Positions 1-8,891 of a stretch of 34,896 nt of DNA are shown in pieces. Below the pieces are notes generated by a model. The model saw nothing but the letters and a program-made list of their open reading frames with translations. It was not told the DNA's origin and ran no database searches. This DNA comes from Methylococcales bacterium (GTDB taxonomy: Bacteria; Pseudomonadota; Gammaproteobacteria; Methylococcales; Methylomonadaceae). The position numbers and the translations under genes are program-made. The stretch covers positions 1-34,896 of the forward strand of contig JAQTPT010000044.1 in NCBI GenBank assembly GCA_028712795.1, written 5' to 3'. Positions within the stretch are counted from its first letter, which is position 1. Each line of letters begins with the position of its first letter.

Positions 1-14
1 TGATGTCATTGTCT

Positions 15-70
15 TGTAACCTCATGATTCGTTGTTGAATGAGCCCTTTGATTGAGGACTTGAGGTTACA
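15..70. repeat. 10-bp inverted repeat
   Basis: The 10-mer at 15-24 (TGTAACCTCA) is the exact reverse complement of 61-70, with a 36-base spacer. It could be a hairpin or the scar of a mobile element. Nothing else in the first 80 bases is recognisable. Confidence 0.4.
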
Positions 71-80
71 TTTTAATAGA

Positions 81-215
81 TTAATCGGTACCGGGGCTTT
101 TCTCCGCGATAGCGGCTTCGTCCAACATGGCCTTCAACCGGAGCACGGCCATTTGGCGCTCTATGTATTTTAAAGCCAGGTAGGCGGCAAAGGCAGCCAT
201 AGAAACTGTGAGCAT
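81..215 (-). CDS. Possible small membrane protein (44 aa), uncertain
   Basis: A short reverse-strand frame starts at ATG 213-215 (a second ATG lies at 198-200) and ends at TAA 81-83. It encodes a hydrophobic stretch followed by an amphipathic, coiled-coil-like tail (LKYIERQMAVLRLKAMLDEA). The residue pattern looks protein-like, with one predicted membrane helix and then a charged helix. However, its first ~35 bases overlap the HicA-like remnant on the other strand, and I see no ribosome binding site. It may be the 3' end of a longer gene cut at about position 200, or chance. I do not recognise the family. Confidence 0.2.
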   Translation of the reverse strand: MLTVSMAAFAAYLALKYIERQMAVLRLKAMLDEAAIAEKSPGTD

Positions 216-314
216 CCAAACGGCTGCCGTATTACTATTTCCGGGCAACTCTCAGATGATCCTAAACTTTATCAAATTTGCGAGACAAAGAAAAAGATTA
301 TGGAGTTAAAATAA
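180..314 (+). pseudogene. HicA-type toxin, 3' remnant
   Basis: This frame reads GGKGSHR, then HPNG.RITISGQ, then DD.KLYQI.E, and stops at TAA 312-314. The G-S-H-R/H segment carries the catalytic histidine typical of HicA mRNA interferases, a double-stranded-RNA-binding-fold toxin of about 60-80 residues that cleaves mRNA. Upstream of about residue 1 (position 180) there is an in-frame TAA at 171-173 and no HicA-like N-terminus in any frame. The first ~20-25 residues are therefore missing and the toxin is very likely dead. Its stop codon overlaps the ATG of the following hicB by one base (TAATG), which is the normal hicA-hicB order and coupling. The family call rests on short motifs and is inferred by eye. 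Confidence 0.5.
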
Positions 315-553
315 TGAAAGAAAGTGGCCACTATATCAAAATTGTTGAAAGGCCTGATGAAGACGGATGCTTTGTTGGCTCTTGTCCTGGAATAATTGAT
401 GCTTGCTGTCATGGAGATAATGAGATTGAAGTGTATGCCGAGCCTTGTCAGATCGTGTATGAATGGATTGAAACTATCAAAAATGATGGAAAGCCTTTGC
501 CATCTCCTACGGTAGGCAGAAATTTAGCAAGTAAATTATTGAATGCGGCCTGA
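314..553 (+). CDS. hicB: HicB-family antitoxin
   Basis: This 79-residue protein has the HicB partial RNase H-like fold: a beta strand with I.KIVERPDEDG, then G.CPGI, a G(D)-x-E turn, and an amphipathic helix ending in WIE. HicB proteins bind and neutralise the HicA mRNA interferase and often repress their own operon. I chose ATG 314 because GGAG lies 8 bases upstream at 302-305 and because the start overlaps the stop of the hicA remnant. A TTG at 278 would extend the frame by 12 residues but would run through the toxin coding region. No separate ribbon-helix-helix DNA-binding tail is visible, so this is a short HicB. With the toxin truncated, the gene is an orphan antitoxin in this window. 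Confidence 0.7.
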   Translation: MKESGHYIKIVERPDEDGCFVGSCPGIIDACCHGDNEIEVYAEPCQIVYEWIETIKNDGKPLPSPTVGRNLASKLLNAA

Positions 554-738
554 CTCAACACTCCGGCTGAGCTCGATATCGCTCAACGCATAAGGCGGCA
601 ATAGGCTATCGTAATTGCACCCTACGGTTGAACCCATCGCGTAACAAGAAACCACCCAACGCTTGAGAGTGGTTTGTGCATTGGTATCGATGGTGTTCGT
701 TTACATTAACCCCTCTCTCGCGAATCACAAAGGCAACC

Positions 739-1035
739 ATGATCACGGTAATCAGTCTGACACAATTTGCGTTTTTATCGCTTGGCATTATGGCGCTGAA
801 AATCCTGATTCATGCTTCCAGCGTACCCGTTGAGCCAAACTCATTTACCGCGTTCCTCGACTATTACGGCCTGTTGCTTTACGCCCTGCCAGTATTATGG
901 ATTGCCTACGCCACCGCCTGCGTCCGCATAGACAGGGGCGCGCTCTCAGCAAATGCGGCACGCGTGGTGGGCGTCATTATTTCGGCGGCCATTTTCATTT
1001 GTTTTACCCTTGTGATTATGTTGCCAAGAGCATGA
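739..1035 (+). CDS. Small integral membrane protein, unknown function
   Basis: This 98-residue protein has three hydrophobic segments: about residues 2-22, 36-58 (LDYYGLLLYALPVLWIAYA) and 72-93. A short basic loop (VRIDRG) separates segments two and three. ATG 739 is preferred over an upstream ATG at 676 because the extra 21 residues are polar and arginine-rich and lie over a repeat-like sequence, whereas the hydrophobic protein begins directly at 739. AGGC lies upstream, a weak ribosome binding site. The gene is isolated between hicB and the efflux operon. I do not recognise a family and assign no function. Confidence 0.55.
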   Translation: MITVISLTQFAFLSLGIMALKILIHASSVPVEPNSFTAFLDYYGLLLYALPVLWIAYATACVRIDRGALSANAARVVGVIISAAIFICFTLVIMLPRA

Positions 1036-1099
1036 AAACCGTATGTATTTAACCGCACTGTGCGTTTAAATTCGAAGCTACAACTATTGAATTTAGTAA

Positions 1100-1187
1100 C
1101 CTGTTTGAAATAATTTGGACAAGATCAGGACAGACGGTATCTGAGTTTCAAGGTGCTCAAATTATTTCATGTCTGTCCCTAAACAGG
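1100..1187. repeat. Interleaved inverted repeats upstream of the efflux operon
   Basis: Three complementary pairs lie within 88 bases: 1100-1106 with 1181-1187 (CCTGTTT/AAACAGG), 1107-1116 with 1159-1168 (GAAATAATTT/AAATTATTTC) and 1128-1135 with 1171-1178 (GGACAGAC/GTCTGTCC). The third pair crosses the other two, so the single strand could form a pseudoknot-like fold. The array sits about 120 bases before the efflux adaptor start. It may be an operator or leader structure for that operon, or the relic of a palindromic mobile element. No regulator gene is adjacent. Confidence 0.5.
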
Positions 1188-1303
1188 ATATGCTTCCATC
1201 CCCTTCCCAAACACTAATGGCGCCGGTTGCCATAAAAAAGCCTGTCCCGCCTGCTGGAAAAGGATAAAATACTTTTCAATCACTTGAATTGTTGCAAGGT
1301 TTT

Positions 1304-2497
1304 ATGAAAAACTCCCAGAATCCGATAAAATCCAACAGTTGCCGCATCGGCAGTTCTCCGAATTCAATTTTTTTCCTCGCGGTTATCTGCGCATTATTCA
1401 TCAGCGGCTGCGAAAAGCCCAAAGAACAAGCACTAGCAAGCCCTCCACTGGTGAAAGTCACGCCAGTAATGCAGCAGGATGTGCCCATCCAGCAGGAATG
1501 GGTAGGCACGCTTGATGGCATGGTCAACGCCCAAATCAATGCACAGGTCGTAGGTTATTTAATCAAGCAAAATTACAAAGAAGGTGATCTGGTTAAAAAG
1601 AATCAGCTGCTCTACGAAATTGACCCGCGAACTTATGAAGCCACGCTTGCGCAGGCTAAAGCAAATCTTGCGCAACAGCAGGCGGTATTGATCACCAATC
1701 AACTGGCCATGAACCGGATCAAGCGACTGTTGCCTGAAAAAGCGGTTAGCGTCCTCGATCGCGATAATGCCGTAGGCGCAGTGGCGAGTTCGGAAGCACA
1801 GGTGTTGGCGGCACAAGCGGCTGTTCAAACCGCCCAATTAAATCTGAGCTTTACTAAAATTACCTCGCCCATTAACGGCATAGCCGGCATATCCCATGCG
1901 CAACTCGGTGATTTGGTTGGGCCGGGCACTGCTACCAACGAGCTGACCCAGGTGTCCCAGGTCGAGCCGATTCGCGCCTACATTGGCCTGAACGAGAAAC
2001 AATACTTTCGTTTAGCCAAGCGCCAAGAAGAGAACGGCGGTCAACCCAAGCCCATACCTTTGCAGCTAACATTGGCCGATAACTCTATTTATCCTCACAA
2101 CGGCAGATTTTACTTTGCCGACCGGCAAGTGAATGTCAATACCGGCACGATTAAAGTTGCCGTATTATATTCAAATCCGGATAACATCCTGCGCCCTGGT
2201 ATGTTTGTACGCATCCGCGCCACTACGGATATTATGAAAGATGCCTTGGTCGTGCCTCAACAGGCCGTGATTCGCTTGCAAACAGCGATTCAAGTGGCGG
2301 TGGTCAATGCTGATAAAACCATCAGTATTCGTCCTGTACAATTAGGGGAAACCAGCGGCTCAATGATTATTATTGAAAACGGCTTAAAGCCCGGCGAACA
2401 GGTAGTAGTTGAAGGGCTGCAAAAAATCCGCGAGGGTATGAAGGTGACTCCAGAGCCTTATAAAGAGCCAGAGACTGACACCAAAGCGGCGGGATAA
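1304..2497 (+). CDS. RND efflux periplasmic adaptor lipoprotein
   Basis: This is a membrane fusion protein of the AcrA/MexA (HlyD) class. It bridges the inner-membrane RND pump and the outer-membrane channel in the periplasm. The N-terminus has a hydrophobic signal ending in LFISGC, a lipobox, so the mature protein should be lipid-anchored. After it come the first half of the lipoyl domain (V.G.V.AQINAQV.GYL), a helical hairpin rich in A/Q/L (about residues 95-175), the second lipoyl half (SPINGIAGISHAQLGDLV), and the beta-barrel and membrane-proximal domains (LRPGMFVRI..., VPQQAV). I chose ATG 1304 because AAGG lies 5 bases upstream; a TTG at 1289 would add five residues. At 397 residues the length is normal for the family. 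It is followed 4 bases later by the pump gene, so the two are cotranscribed. Confidence 0.93.
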   Translation: MKNSQNPIKSNSCRIGSSPNSIFFLAVICALFISGCEKPKEQALASPPLVKVTPVMQQDVPIQQEWVGTLDGMVNAQINAQVVGYLIKQNYKEGDLVKKNQLLYEIDPRTYEATLAQAKANLAQQQAVLITNQLAMNRIKRLLPEKAVSVLDRDNAVGAVASSEAQVLAAQAAVQTAQLNLSFTKITSPINGIAGISHAQLGDLVGPGTATNELTQVSQVEPIRAYIGLNEKQYFRLAKRQEENGGQPKPIPLQLTLADNSIYPHNGRFYFADRQVNVNTGTIKVAVLYSNPDNILRPGMFVRIRATTDIMKDALVVPQQAVIRLQTAIQVAVVNADKTISIRPVQLGETSGSMIIIENGLKPGEQVVVEGLQKIREGMKVTPEPYKEPETDTKAAG

Positions 2498-2501
2498 TCA
2501 A

Positions 2502-5500
2502 ATGGCCAAATTTTTCATTAATCGGCCAATTGTGGCCATGGTGATAGCCATTCTCATGGTTATTCTTGGCTTGGTTGCAATAATGGGCTTGCCGATTGCC
2601 CAGTTTCCCAATTTAGCACCGCCTGAAATTCAAGTAAGCACCACCTATAACGGCGCCGACGCCCTGACCATGGAACAAGCGGTGGCTACGCCGATTGAGC
2701 AGCAAATGTCAGGCGTCGATAACATGACCTACATGTACTCTATCAATACCAATAGCGGCAATACCAATCTGCGGGTCGATTTTGATGTAACTACTGACCC
2801 AAACACCGATCAAATTCTTTCCCAAATGCGCGAAACGCAAGCAGCTTCGCAGCTTCCTTCGGCAGTTAACAATTTTGGCGTAACGGTGCAAAAGTCTACC
2901 GTTGCCCCGCTGATAATGTTTGCGCTGTATTCGCCAAAGGGTACTTACGACAATATTTTTCTGGCCAACTATGCCTACATCAACCTTAATGACAAGCTGA
3001 CCCGTATTAAGGGCATATCCACTGTTTCAGTATTTGGCGCCGGCCAGTATGCCATGCGTATTTGGGTTAAACCCGATCAGCTGGCTTCAATGGATATTAC
3101 TATCCCCGAAATTGTTAATGCCATTCAAGCGCAAAATACGGTTAATCCCGCTGGACAAATCGGCGGTGAACCAATCCCTAACGGGCAGGAATTTACCTAT
3201 GCTTTGCGTGCGCAAGGGCGTTTGCAAACTGAAGAAGACTTTGGCAATATCATTTTACGCGTTGATAAAACGGGTTCAACCGTACGCATTAAAGATGTGG
3301 GTAGAATTGAGCTGGGAGCGCAAAATTACACTGTTTCCAGCCGCTTGAATGGACAGCCTACGGCGCTGATTGCGCTTTATCAACTGCCCGGCTCCAACGC
3401 GCTTGATGCAGCTAACGGCGCCAAGGCATTAATGGCCGAACAAAAAAAGAGTTTTCCGGCAGACCTGGATTATGCAGTGGCGCTGGATACCACGCTGGCG
3501 GTAACAGCGGGGATTGATGATATTGTCAAAACGCTGTTTGAAGCTTTAGCGCTGGTTATTATTGTTGTCTATCTGTTTTTGCAAAGCTGGCGGGCAACGC
3601 TGATTCCATTACTGGCTGTGCCGGTGGCTTTGATCGGTACATTTGCCTTTTTTCCAATGTTTGGTTTTTCTATTAATACGCTGTCCTTGTTCGGTTTGGT
3701 TCTTGCCGTAGGTTTGGTGATTGATGACGCGATAGTCGTAGTGGAGGCTGTAGAACACCATATTGAGGAAGGACTTTCCCCAAAAGACTCTGCGTTTAAA
3801 GCGATGGAAGAGGTTTCAGGCCCGGTTATCGCAATTGCTATTATTTTGGCGGCGGTGTTTATACCGACGGCTTTTATCCCTGGCATTACCGGGCGTCTTT
3901 ATCAGCCCTTTGCGTTGACCATAGCTATTTCCGTGGCCCTGTCCGCATTCAATGCCTTAACGCTAACGCCGGCTTTGTGTGCCTTGCTTCTTAAGCCAAA
4001 GCGAAAAAGCACCGGTTTGTTACAACGGTTTTTTGACGGTTTTAACCGCATTTTTGGCCGCATTACCGACGGTTATGTTGGCGTTTGCGGCGGACTCATT
4101 CGCCGCAGCTTTTTCGGTCTGATGTTTTTGCTTGCGCTAACTTTAATAGCGGGTTTTTTAGGCAATAAAACACCTTCCAGCTTTTTGCCGGATGAAGACC
4201 AGGGCTACATATACGGCGCGCTTCAATTGCCAAACGCATCATCGTTTCAACGTACCAGCGAAGTGGCCAGACAAGTTGAAGAGGTGTTAAAAAACACCGC
4301 TGGCATCAAATACTATTCAACAGTTCTTGGCTATAACATGCTCAGTCAGGCTAACACCACTTACAATGCTTTTTTCTTTATTACCCTTGAGGATTGGGCC
4401 AAACGTACCGATGCGAAAGAGCAATACACCGCCATTAAGCTATCGATCAATAGGGAATTGCAAAAACTGCCGGGGGCGATTGCCATGGTGTTTCCGCCGC
4501 CCGCCATCCCGGGTGTGGGAACATCGGGCGGCGTCAGCTTTGTGCTTGAAGACAGGGGCGGCAATACGGTCGAGTTTTTGGCGGAAAACACCGAAAAGTT
4601 TATTAAAGCGGCGATGCAACGCCCTGAATTAACCGGGATTTTTACCACGCTAATAGCCGCAACGCCGCAGTTATTTGTCGATGTCGATAAGGATAAGGTC
4701 ATCAAGCAAGGCGTGAATTTGGCAGATGTTTTCCAGACCATGCAGTACTACATGGGCAGCGGCTTTATTAATTACTTTAACCGTTTTGGCCGGCAGTGGC
4801 AGGTTTATCTGGAAGCTGAAGGCGCTTATCGTAAAACGCCAGAGCCCCTAGGCCAGTTTTATGTGCGCAATAAAAGCGGCACCACCGTGCCTTTATCGGC
4901 ATTGACCAGCATTCGTGAAACCAGTGGCCCGGAATTTACCATGCGTTATAACCTTTACCGTAGCGCCCTGATTAATGCCGCAGCCAGGCCCGGCTATACC
5001 TCTGCGCAGGCGATGCAGGCACTGGAAGAAGTGTTTGCCCAAACCATGCCATCAACGATGGGCTACGACTACCTGGGCATGAGCTATCAGGAAAAAATCG
5101 CACAGCAAGGGCTGTCGCCGATGGTTATTTTCGGCTTTTCATTATTGTGTGTGTTCCTGATTTTAGCGGCTCTGTATGAAAGCTGGAGCTTGCCGTTCAG
5201 CGTGTTGTTGAGCACGCCCGTTGCCATATTTGGCGCGTTTGCCGCCTTGATGGCGGGGCAATACGCCAATAATGTCTATGCGCAAATCGGCTTGGTCATG
5301 CTGATTGGTTTAGCTGCGAAGAATGCAATTTTGATTGTTGAATTTGCCAAGATGGGCGTAGACCAGGGCAGGCCATTGGTTGAAGCAACCCTGGCTGGCG
5401 CGCGGTTGCGGCTGCGGCCCATTTTAATGACCAGCCTTGCCTTTATTTTGGGTTGCGTGCCTTTGGCTTTAGCCCATGGCGCAGGCGCGTTGGGACGTCA

Positions 5501-5654
5501 AGTCATTGGTTATGTGGTCATTGGCGGCATGACGGCCGCCTCGTTCATTGCTATCTTTCTGATACCTTTAAGTTTTTATATTGTTGAAAAGCTGTCAAAC
5601 CAGAGCGAAACACAGAGTGTTAAAGTCAGCCAGCAGGAGCATGGCGATGAATAA
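2502..5654 (+). CDS. RND (HAE1/AcrB-type) multidrug efflux pump
   Basis: This is an inner-membrane proton-driven drug exporter of the AcrB/MexB type, 1050 residues, the usual full length. It opens with the canonical MAKFFINRPIVAMVIAI first helix and has two large periplasmic loops and twelve expected membrane helices. The proton-relay residues are visible at the positions known from AcrB: Asp408-Asp409 in helix 4 (GLVIDDAIVVVEAVE) and Lys940 in helix 10 (GLAAKNAILIVEF). The SGVDNMTYM and PGSNALD segments are typical of HAE1 pumps. It is intact. It lies 4 bases after the adaptor and overlaps the channel gene by 8 bases, forming a complete tripartite operon. The substrate range cannot be read from sequence. 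Confidence 0.96.
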   Translation: MAKFFINRPIVAMVIAILMVILGLVAIMGLPIAQFPNLAPPEIQVSTTYNGADALTMEQAVATPIEQQMSGVDNMTYMYSINTNSGNTNLRVDFDVTTDPNTDQILSQMRETQAASQLPSAVNNFGVTVQKSTVAPLIMFALYSPKGTYDNIFLANYAYINLNDKLTRIKGISTVSVFGAGQYAMRIWVKPDQLASMDITIPEIVNAIQAQNTVNPAGQIGGEPIPNGQEFTYALRAQGRLQTEEDFGNIILRVDKTGSTVRIKDVGRIELGAQNYTVSSRLNGQPTALIALYQLPGSNALDAANGAKALMAEQKKSFPADLDYAVALDTTLAVTAGIDDIVKTLFEALALVIIVVYLFLQSWRATLIPLLAVPVALIGTFAFFPMFGFSINTLSLFGLVLAVGLVIDDAIVVVEAVEHHIEEGLSPKDSAFKAMEEVSGPVIAIAIILAAVFIPTAFIPGITGRLYQPFALTIAISVALSAFNALTLTPALCALLLKPKRKSTGLLQRFFDGFNRIFGRITDGYVGVCGGLIRRSFFGLMFLLALTLIAGFLGNKTPSSFLPDEDQGYIYGALQLPNASSFQRTSEVARQVEEVLKNTAGIKYYSTVLGYNMLSQANTTYNAFFFITLEDWAKRTDAKEQYTAIKLSINRELQKLPGAIAMVFPPPAIPGVGTSGGVSFVLEDRGGNTVEFLAENTEKFIKAAMQRPELTGIFTTLIAATPQLFVDVDKDKVIKQGVNLADVFQTMQYYMGSGFINYFNRFGRQWQVYLEAEGAYRKTPEPLGQFYVRNKSGTTVPLSALTSIRETSGPEFTMRYNLYRSALINAAARPGYTSAQAMQALEEVFAQTMPSTMGYDYLGMSYQEKIAQQGLSPMVIFGFSLLCVFLILAALYESWSLPFSVLLSTPVAIFGAFAALMAGQYANNVYAQIGLVMLIGLAAKNAILIVEFAKMGVDQGRPLVEATLAGARLRLRPILMTSLAFILGCVPLALAHGAGALGRQVIGYVVIGGMTAASFIAIFLIPLSFYIVEKLSNQSETQSVKVSQQEHGDE

Positions 5655-7080
5655 ATTTTTGTTGCTGGTGCTGGGCATCGTGCTGACCGGCTGTTTTAAA
5701 GTGGGGCCTGATTATAAACGCCCTGAAATCGACATCCCCACCCATTGGCGAAACAAAGAAACCGACACCCTGCTTAAGGCGACCAACAGCAAATGGTGGA
5801 AGCAATTGGGCGATCCCGTGCTTAACCGCTTGATAACGCAAGCCATCCAGGGCAATTACGACTTAAAAATAGCCATTGCCAATGTTGAGCAATTCATGGG
5901 TTTGTATGGCTCCACCCGCTCTAATTTATTTCCGCAAATTTCAGGTTCATTTACCTACCAACACCCGCAACTGACAACCTCACCCTTGTCCCAGTTTAGG
6001 AATAAACAAGATTATCTAAACCTGGGTGGCGGGTTGAACTGGCAAATTGATATTTGGGGCGCGTTACGGCGTGCCAACGAAGCGGCAATGGCGGATCTGC
6101 TCAGCCAGGAAGCAACGCGCCAGGCCGTTATGCTCACCCTGGTCAGCCAGGTCGCGCAAACATACATCACGTTGCGCCAGCTGGACAAACAGTTGGAAAT
6201 CACAAAAAATACCGTTGCGACGCTTAAAGAAGGTTTGCACATCAACACAATCCGCTTTCAGGAAGGCTACACCTCTGAGCTGGAAGTGGAACAAACCGAT
6301 TCTGAGTATCAAAGGCGAAGCGCCCAAATTCCCCAATATGAACAACGCATCGCCCTGACTGAAAATGCGCTCAATGTCCTGCTGGGCAAAAATCCAGGCC
6401 CCGTTGAACGTGGCCTGCCGCTGGACAAACTTAAACTCCCCGCTATACCCGCCGGATTGCCTTCCGATTTGTTAATCAGGCGGCCGGATATTGCCCAGGC
6501 AGAGCAACAATTAATTTCGGCAAATGCCCAAATTGGCGTGGCCCGGGCGCAATATTTCCCCACTATCGCGCTGACCGGTAACGTCGGTCAAATCAGCACG
6601 CAAGCGGCCAGTCTGTTTGCACCCGGCGCTAATTTTTGGTCCATTGGTTCGGCGATTGCCGCCCCTATATTTACCGCCGGGAAAATAGCCGGGCAAGTGC
6701 AAGCCGCGAAAGCGGTGCAAAAAGCCGCGTTAGCCAATTATAAGCTGGCCATTATCACCGGCTTTAGTGAATTTGAAAACGCACTGGTCAGTCTCATAAA
6801 AACCAAAGAGCAAGCGGAAAAACAAGTTAAACGGGTTGGCGCCAATAGAAAATACTTCAATCTGTCACGCATCCGTTATGAAGAAGGCTATGTTGACTAC
6901 ATAACGGAACTGGATGCCATCCGGCAGTTATTTGACGCCCAGGTTGAGGAGACCTCGGTGCGTGCCGAAACCTATGGCTCCGCCATTAATTTATACCTTG
7001 CCATGGGTGGGGGTTGGATAGTTGCCGAAGAAAAGTCGGCCAATTTGCCTAAGCCGAAACAGGCGGTGTATTTTCCCTAG
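5647..7080 (+). CDS. RND efflux outer-membrane channel lipoprotein (NodT/OprM family)
   Basis: This is a TolC-like outer-membrane factor of 477 residues that completes the tripartite efflux system. It begins MNKFLLLVLGIVLTGC, a signal peptide with a lipobox, and continues with the family hallmark KVGPDYKRPE. Two OEP repeats follow, each with long helices; the ADLLSQEATRQ segment and the DLLIRRPDIAQAEQQL motif are characteristic. I chose ATG 5647 because AGGAG at 5635-5639 has correct spacing to it; an ATG at 5641 is too close. The start overlaps the pump's last codons (ATGAATAA), which indicates translational coupling. A much longer in-frame extension back to 5581 lies inside the pump gene and is not credible. 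Confidence 0.93.
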   Translation: MNKFLLLVLGIVLTGCFKVGPDYKRPEIDIPTHWRNKETDTLLKATNSKWWKQLGDPVLNRLITQAIQGNYDLKIAIANVEQFMGLYGSTRSNLFPQISGSFTYQHPQLTTSPLSQFRNKQDYLNLGGGLNWQIDIWGALRRANEAAMADLLSQEATRQAVMLTLVSQVAQTYITLRQLDKQLEITKNTVATLKEGLHINTIRFQEGYTSELEVEQTDSEYQRRSAQIPQYEQRIALTENALNVLLGKNPGPVERGLPLDKLKLPAIPAGLPSDLLIRRPDIAQAEQQLISANAQIGVARAQYFPTIALTGNVGQISTQAASLFAPGANFWSIGSAIAAPIFTAGKIAGQVQAAKAVQKAALANYKLAIITGFSEFENALVSLIKTKEQAEKQVKRVGANRKYFNLSRIRYEEGYVDYITELDAIRQLFDAQVEETSVRAETYGSAINLYLAMGGGWIVAEEKSANLPKPKQAVYFP

Positions 7081-7187
7081 TAGTCTGTTTGACTTATAAC
7101 TATATGAATAAAAGTGATTTTTTTAACGGTTATCGGATTTTATAATAAGAACAACCATGGATGCTATAACCCCATATTCTAATGCGA

Positions 7188-7634
7188 TTAATTCGGGCTT
7201 GCTATCTCGTTGATTTTCAAGATACCGAGAGTTAACTGATCAGGCTTTCCTTCAAAATACTTTTGCAGCGCATCCTTAAAAATCCGGTTATCTTTAGTAG
7301 AATTCATAAACAATGTCATAGAAGACCGAAATTTAAGATTGTCAGGATAATAGAAAATTTGCTCGATGCTACGCCCATCGACATTGATGACCAGTTGAGT
7401 ACACTCTCTCAACCTGGCCCCCAAGACAGGGTGTTCCACGTAAGCCTCTGCCTCTTGTTGACATGAAATTGCAAACCTTTGTGCCGTTGCAGTCAAACCA
7501 AGACCTTTAATTTGTGGAAATATGTACCACATCCAGTGACCGATTTTTTGTCCACTGCCTAATTCAAGGAGGACTTTTTGATAGACTTGGTTTTGTGCTT
7601 CAACAAAGCGTTGCAGATTGTAAATATCACTCAT
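7188..7634 (-). CDS. DUF1810 family protein
   Basis: This 148-residue cytoplasmic protein matches the DUF1810 (calpastatin-like) family. It starts with the DIYNLQRFVEAQNQVY helix and continues with the diagnostic SGQKIGHWMWYIFPQIKGLG motif. After that comes a helical region with YVEHPVLGARL and a C-terminal part with DNLKFRSSMTLF and a Y.EG..D..T..IL ending. Members are about 140-150 residues, so this one is full length. The molecular function of the family is not established. The gene is alone on the minus strand, convergent with the efflux operon, with 107 bases between the two stops. Confidence 0.88.
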   Translation of the reverse strand: MSDIYNLQRFVEAQNQVYQKVLLELGSGQKIGHWMWYIFPQIKGLGLTATAQRFAISCQQEAEAYVEHPVLGARLRECTQLVINVDGRSIEQIFYYPDNLKFRSSMTLFMNSTKDNRIFKDALQKYFEGKPDQLTLGILKINEIASPN

Positions 7635-7711
7635 ACGATGTCTGATCTCTCAAGGTTTCGCTGTTATGTTAACAAATGGCATTTATGCTCTTTGACCTTT
7701 GCGCTCAAAAA

Positions 7712-7960
7712 TCAATCTTCCAATAAACGACTGACAAAGTCCAGAGCACGTTTAACGCCTATCTCGGAGATTGATGGCGCATAATTTTCGCTGTGTTTAT
7801 ACACAACGATGTTGACCTCTCTGAGGTTAAGTGCCGACTTTCTCCTATGCAGCTCTCCAAAGGCGATCAACATGCAGACGAGCGATACTTCCCCCTTCAG
7901 CCCGCCATGCTCACTTCCTGGAACCGGTAAGTAGAGGTATGTGAGGCGATTATTGGCCAT
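7712..7960 (-). CDS. Hypothetical small protein (82 aa)
   Basis: This frame encodes 82 residues beginning MANNRLTYLYLPVPG. The middle is hydrophobic (VSLVCMLIAFGEL) and the C-terminus is helical (RALDFVSRLLED). The amino-acid composition is reasonable for a real protein, and it sits between two other minus-strand genes, about 80 bases upstream of the DUF1810 gene. I see no clear ribosome binding site before the ATG and recognise no family. It could be a genuine lineage-specific gene or a chance frame. Confidence 0.35.
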   Translation of the reverse strand: MANNRLTYLYLPVPGSEHGGLKGEVSLVCMLIAFGELHRRKSALNLREVNIVVYKHSENYAPSISEIGVKRALDFVSRLLED

Positions 7961-8062
7961 AGGACACTGGATAAATTCGGCCGCCTGAAAAACATAATGT
8001 GCATCAGTAAGTAGTCTCGATGCAGCAAAGCGTAATCGAGGATGTCAACCATCGAAATCAGG

Positions 8063-8583
8063 CTATTCCAATTTCATATCATCAAAATTTTCACTTGCCC
8101 AATTTGGTGGTAATAAACCTTGTCCAACATAGCGATGAAACGACGAATAAGGCCAATCTATCACACGTTCCACCAAGCAATGTTTAACCGGATTAATGTG
8201 AATGTAATCGACATGGCGATTCAAATCGCCGGCATCACGGATCGTACGCTCCCAAGAGCGGCGTTGCCAGATTAAGGCGCTACCGTCTTTGCGTTTATCA
8301 ACATGTACACCGCTTTTTTCCAGTTCGCGAGTGAAAATGGATTTAATAGCCTTCCAACTCCCCGGATAATCGTTATCGTTTGGTGGCAAAGTCCAAATAC
8401 CATGCAAATGCTACGGCAAAACCACCATAGCGTCTATCTGGAAAGGTTTAGCCTCCTGCGTTTTACGAAAAGCCAGTCGCAACAAATCAATCGAATCAAC
8501 CAATTGCCGGAATTCCGCATCCGTAAAGTAACCGTAAAGAAATATGTTCCACCGGGAACAAAATTACGCCGGTAATTGACCAT
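8063..8583 (-). pseudogene. REP-associated tyrosine transposase (RAYT), broken
   Basis: The reading starts at ATG 8581-8583 with NYRRNFVPGGTYFFTVTLR, the usual N-terminus of IS200/IS605-like Y1 transposases of the RAYT branch. It then loses frame and about seven residues, and continues as DAEFRQLVDSIDLLRLAF and VVLP*HLHGIWTLP. The stop (TAG, 8411-8413) replaces the residue just before the HLH pair that corresponds to the HxH metal site. The rest is intact: NDNDYPGSWKAIKS, WQRRSWE, and HVDYIHINPVKH with the candidate catalytic tyrosine, then WPYSSFHRYV. RAYTs are single-copy domesticated transposases linked to REP palindromes, and REP-like palindromes occur in this window at 15269-18523. With a frameshift and a stop this copy is inactive. 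Confidence 0.85.
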
Positions 8584-8891
8584 CGTCAAACCTTTTAGGA
8601 AGCATCGTAAGTCATAGCTCCGATTATCCTCGATTCCACTGCGTTACATCGGGGCTACTTGCTCTATGTTCAGAACTGAAGTTAAGTTATTGAACACACC
8701 AATAATTTCCTATAGGGAAAATTCACCCGGGCAGGTGTATAAAACACCACACAGCAAAGCATTTTATCGAATGCTGAAATGTTTTATTATTGATAGCAAA
8801 CTTTATGTTGCTAACACTTTGATGAATCTATGGCTCTTTTAAGTCAAGAGTGCTAAATTCAGGCTATACAAACTGATAGCCATACTTCTCA
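8584..8891. other. Intergenic region with two short hairpins
   Basis: No gene is visible here. Two small inverted repeats occur: AGCATT/AATGCT at 8758-8763 and 8770-8775, and TAGCAA/TTGCTA at 8794-8799 and 8808-8813. They lie 80-135 bases before the helicase fusion gene and could belong to its promoter region. No convincing promoter pair or ribosome binding site is seen. Confidence 0.35.

Noticed and set aside
676..738. N-terminal extension of the small membrane protein
   Set aside because: The 21 extra residues are arginine-rich and unlike the hydrophobic protein that begins at ATG 739.
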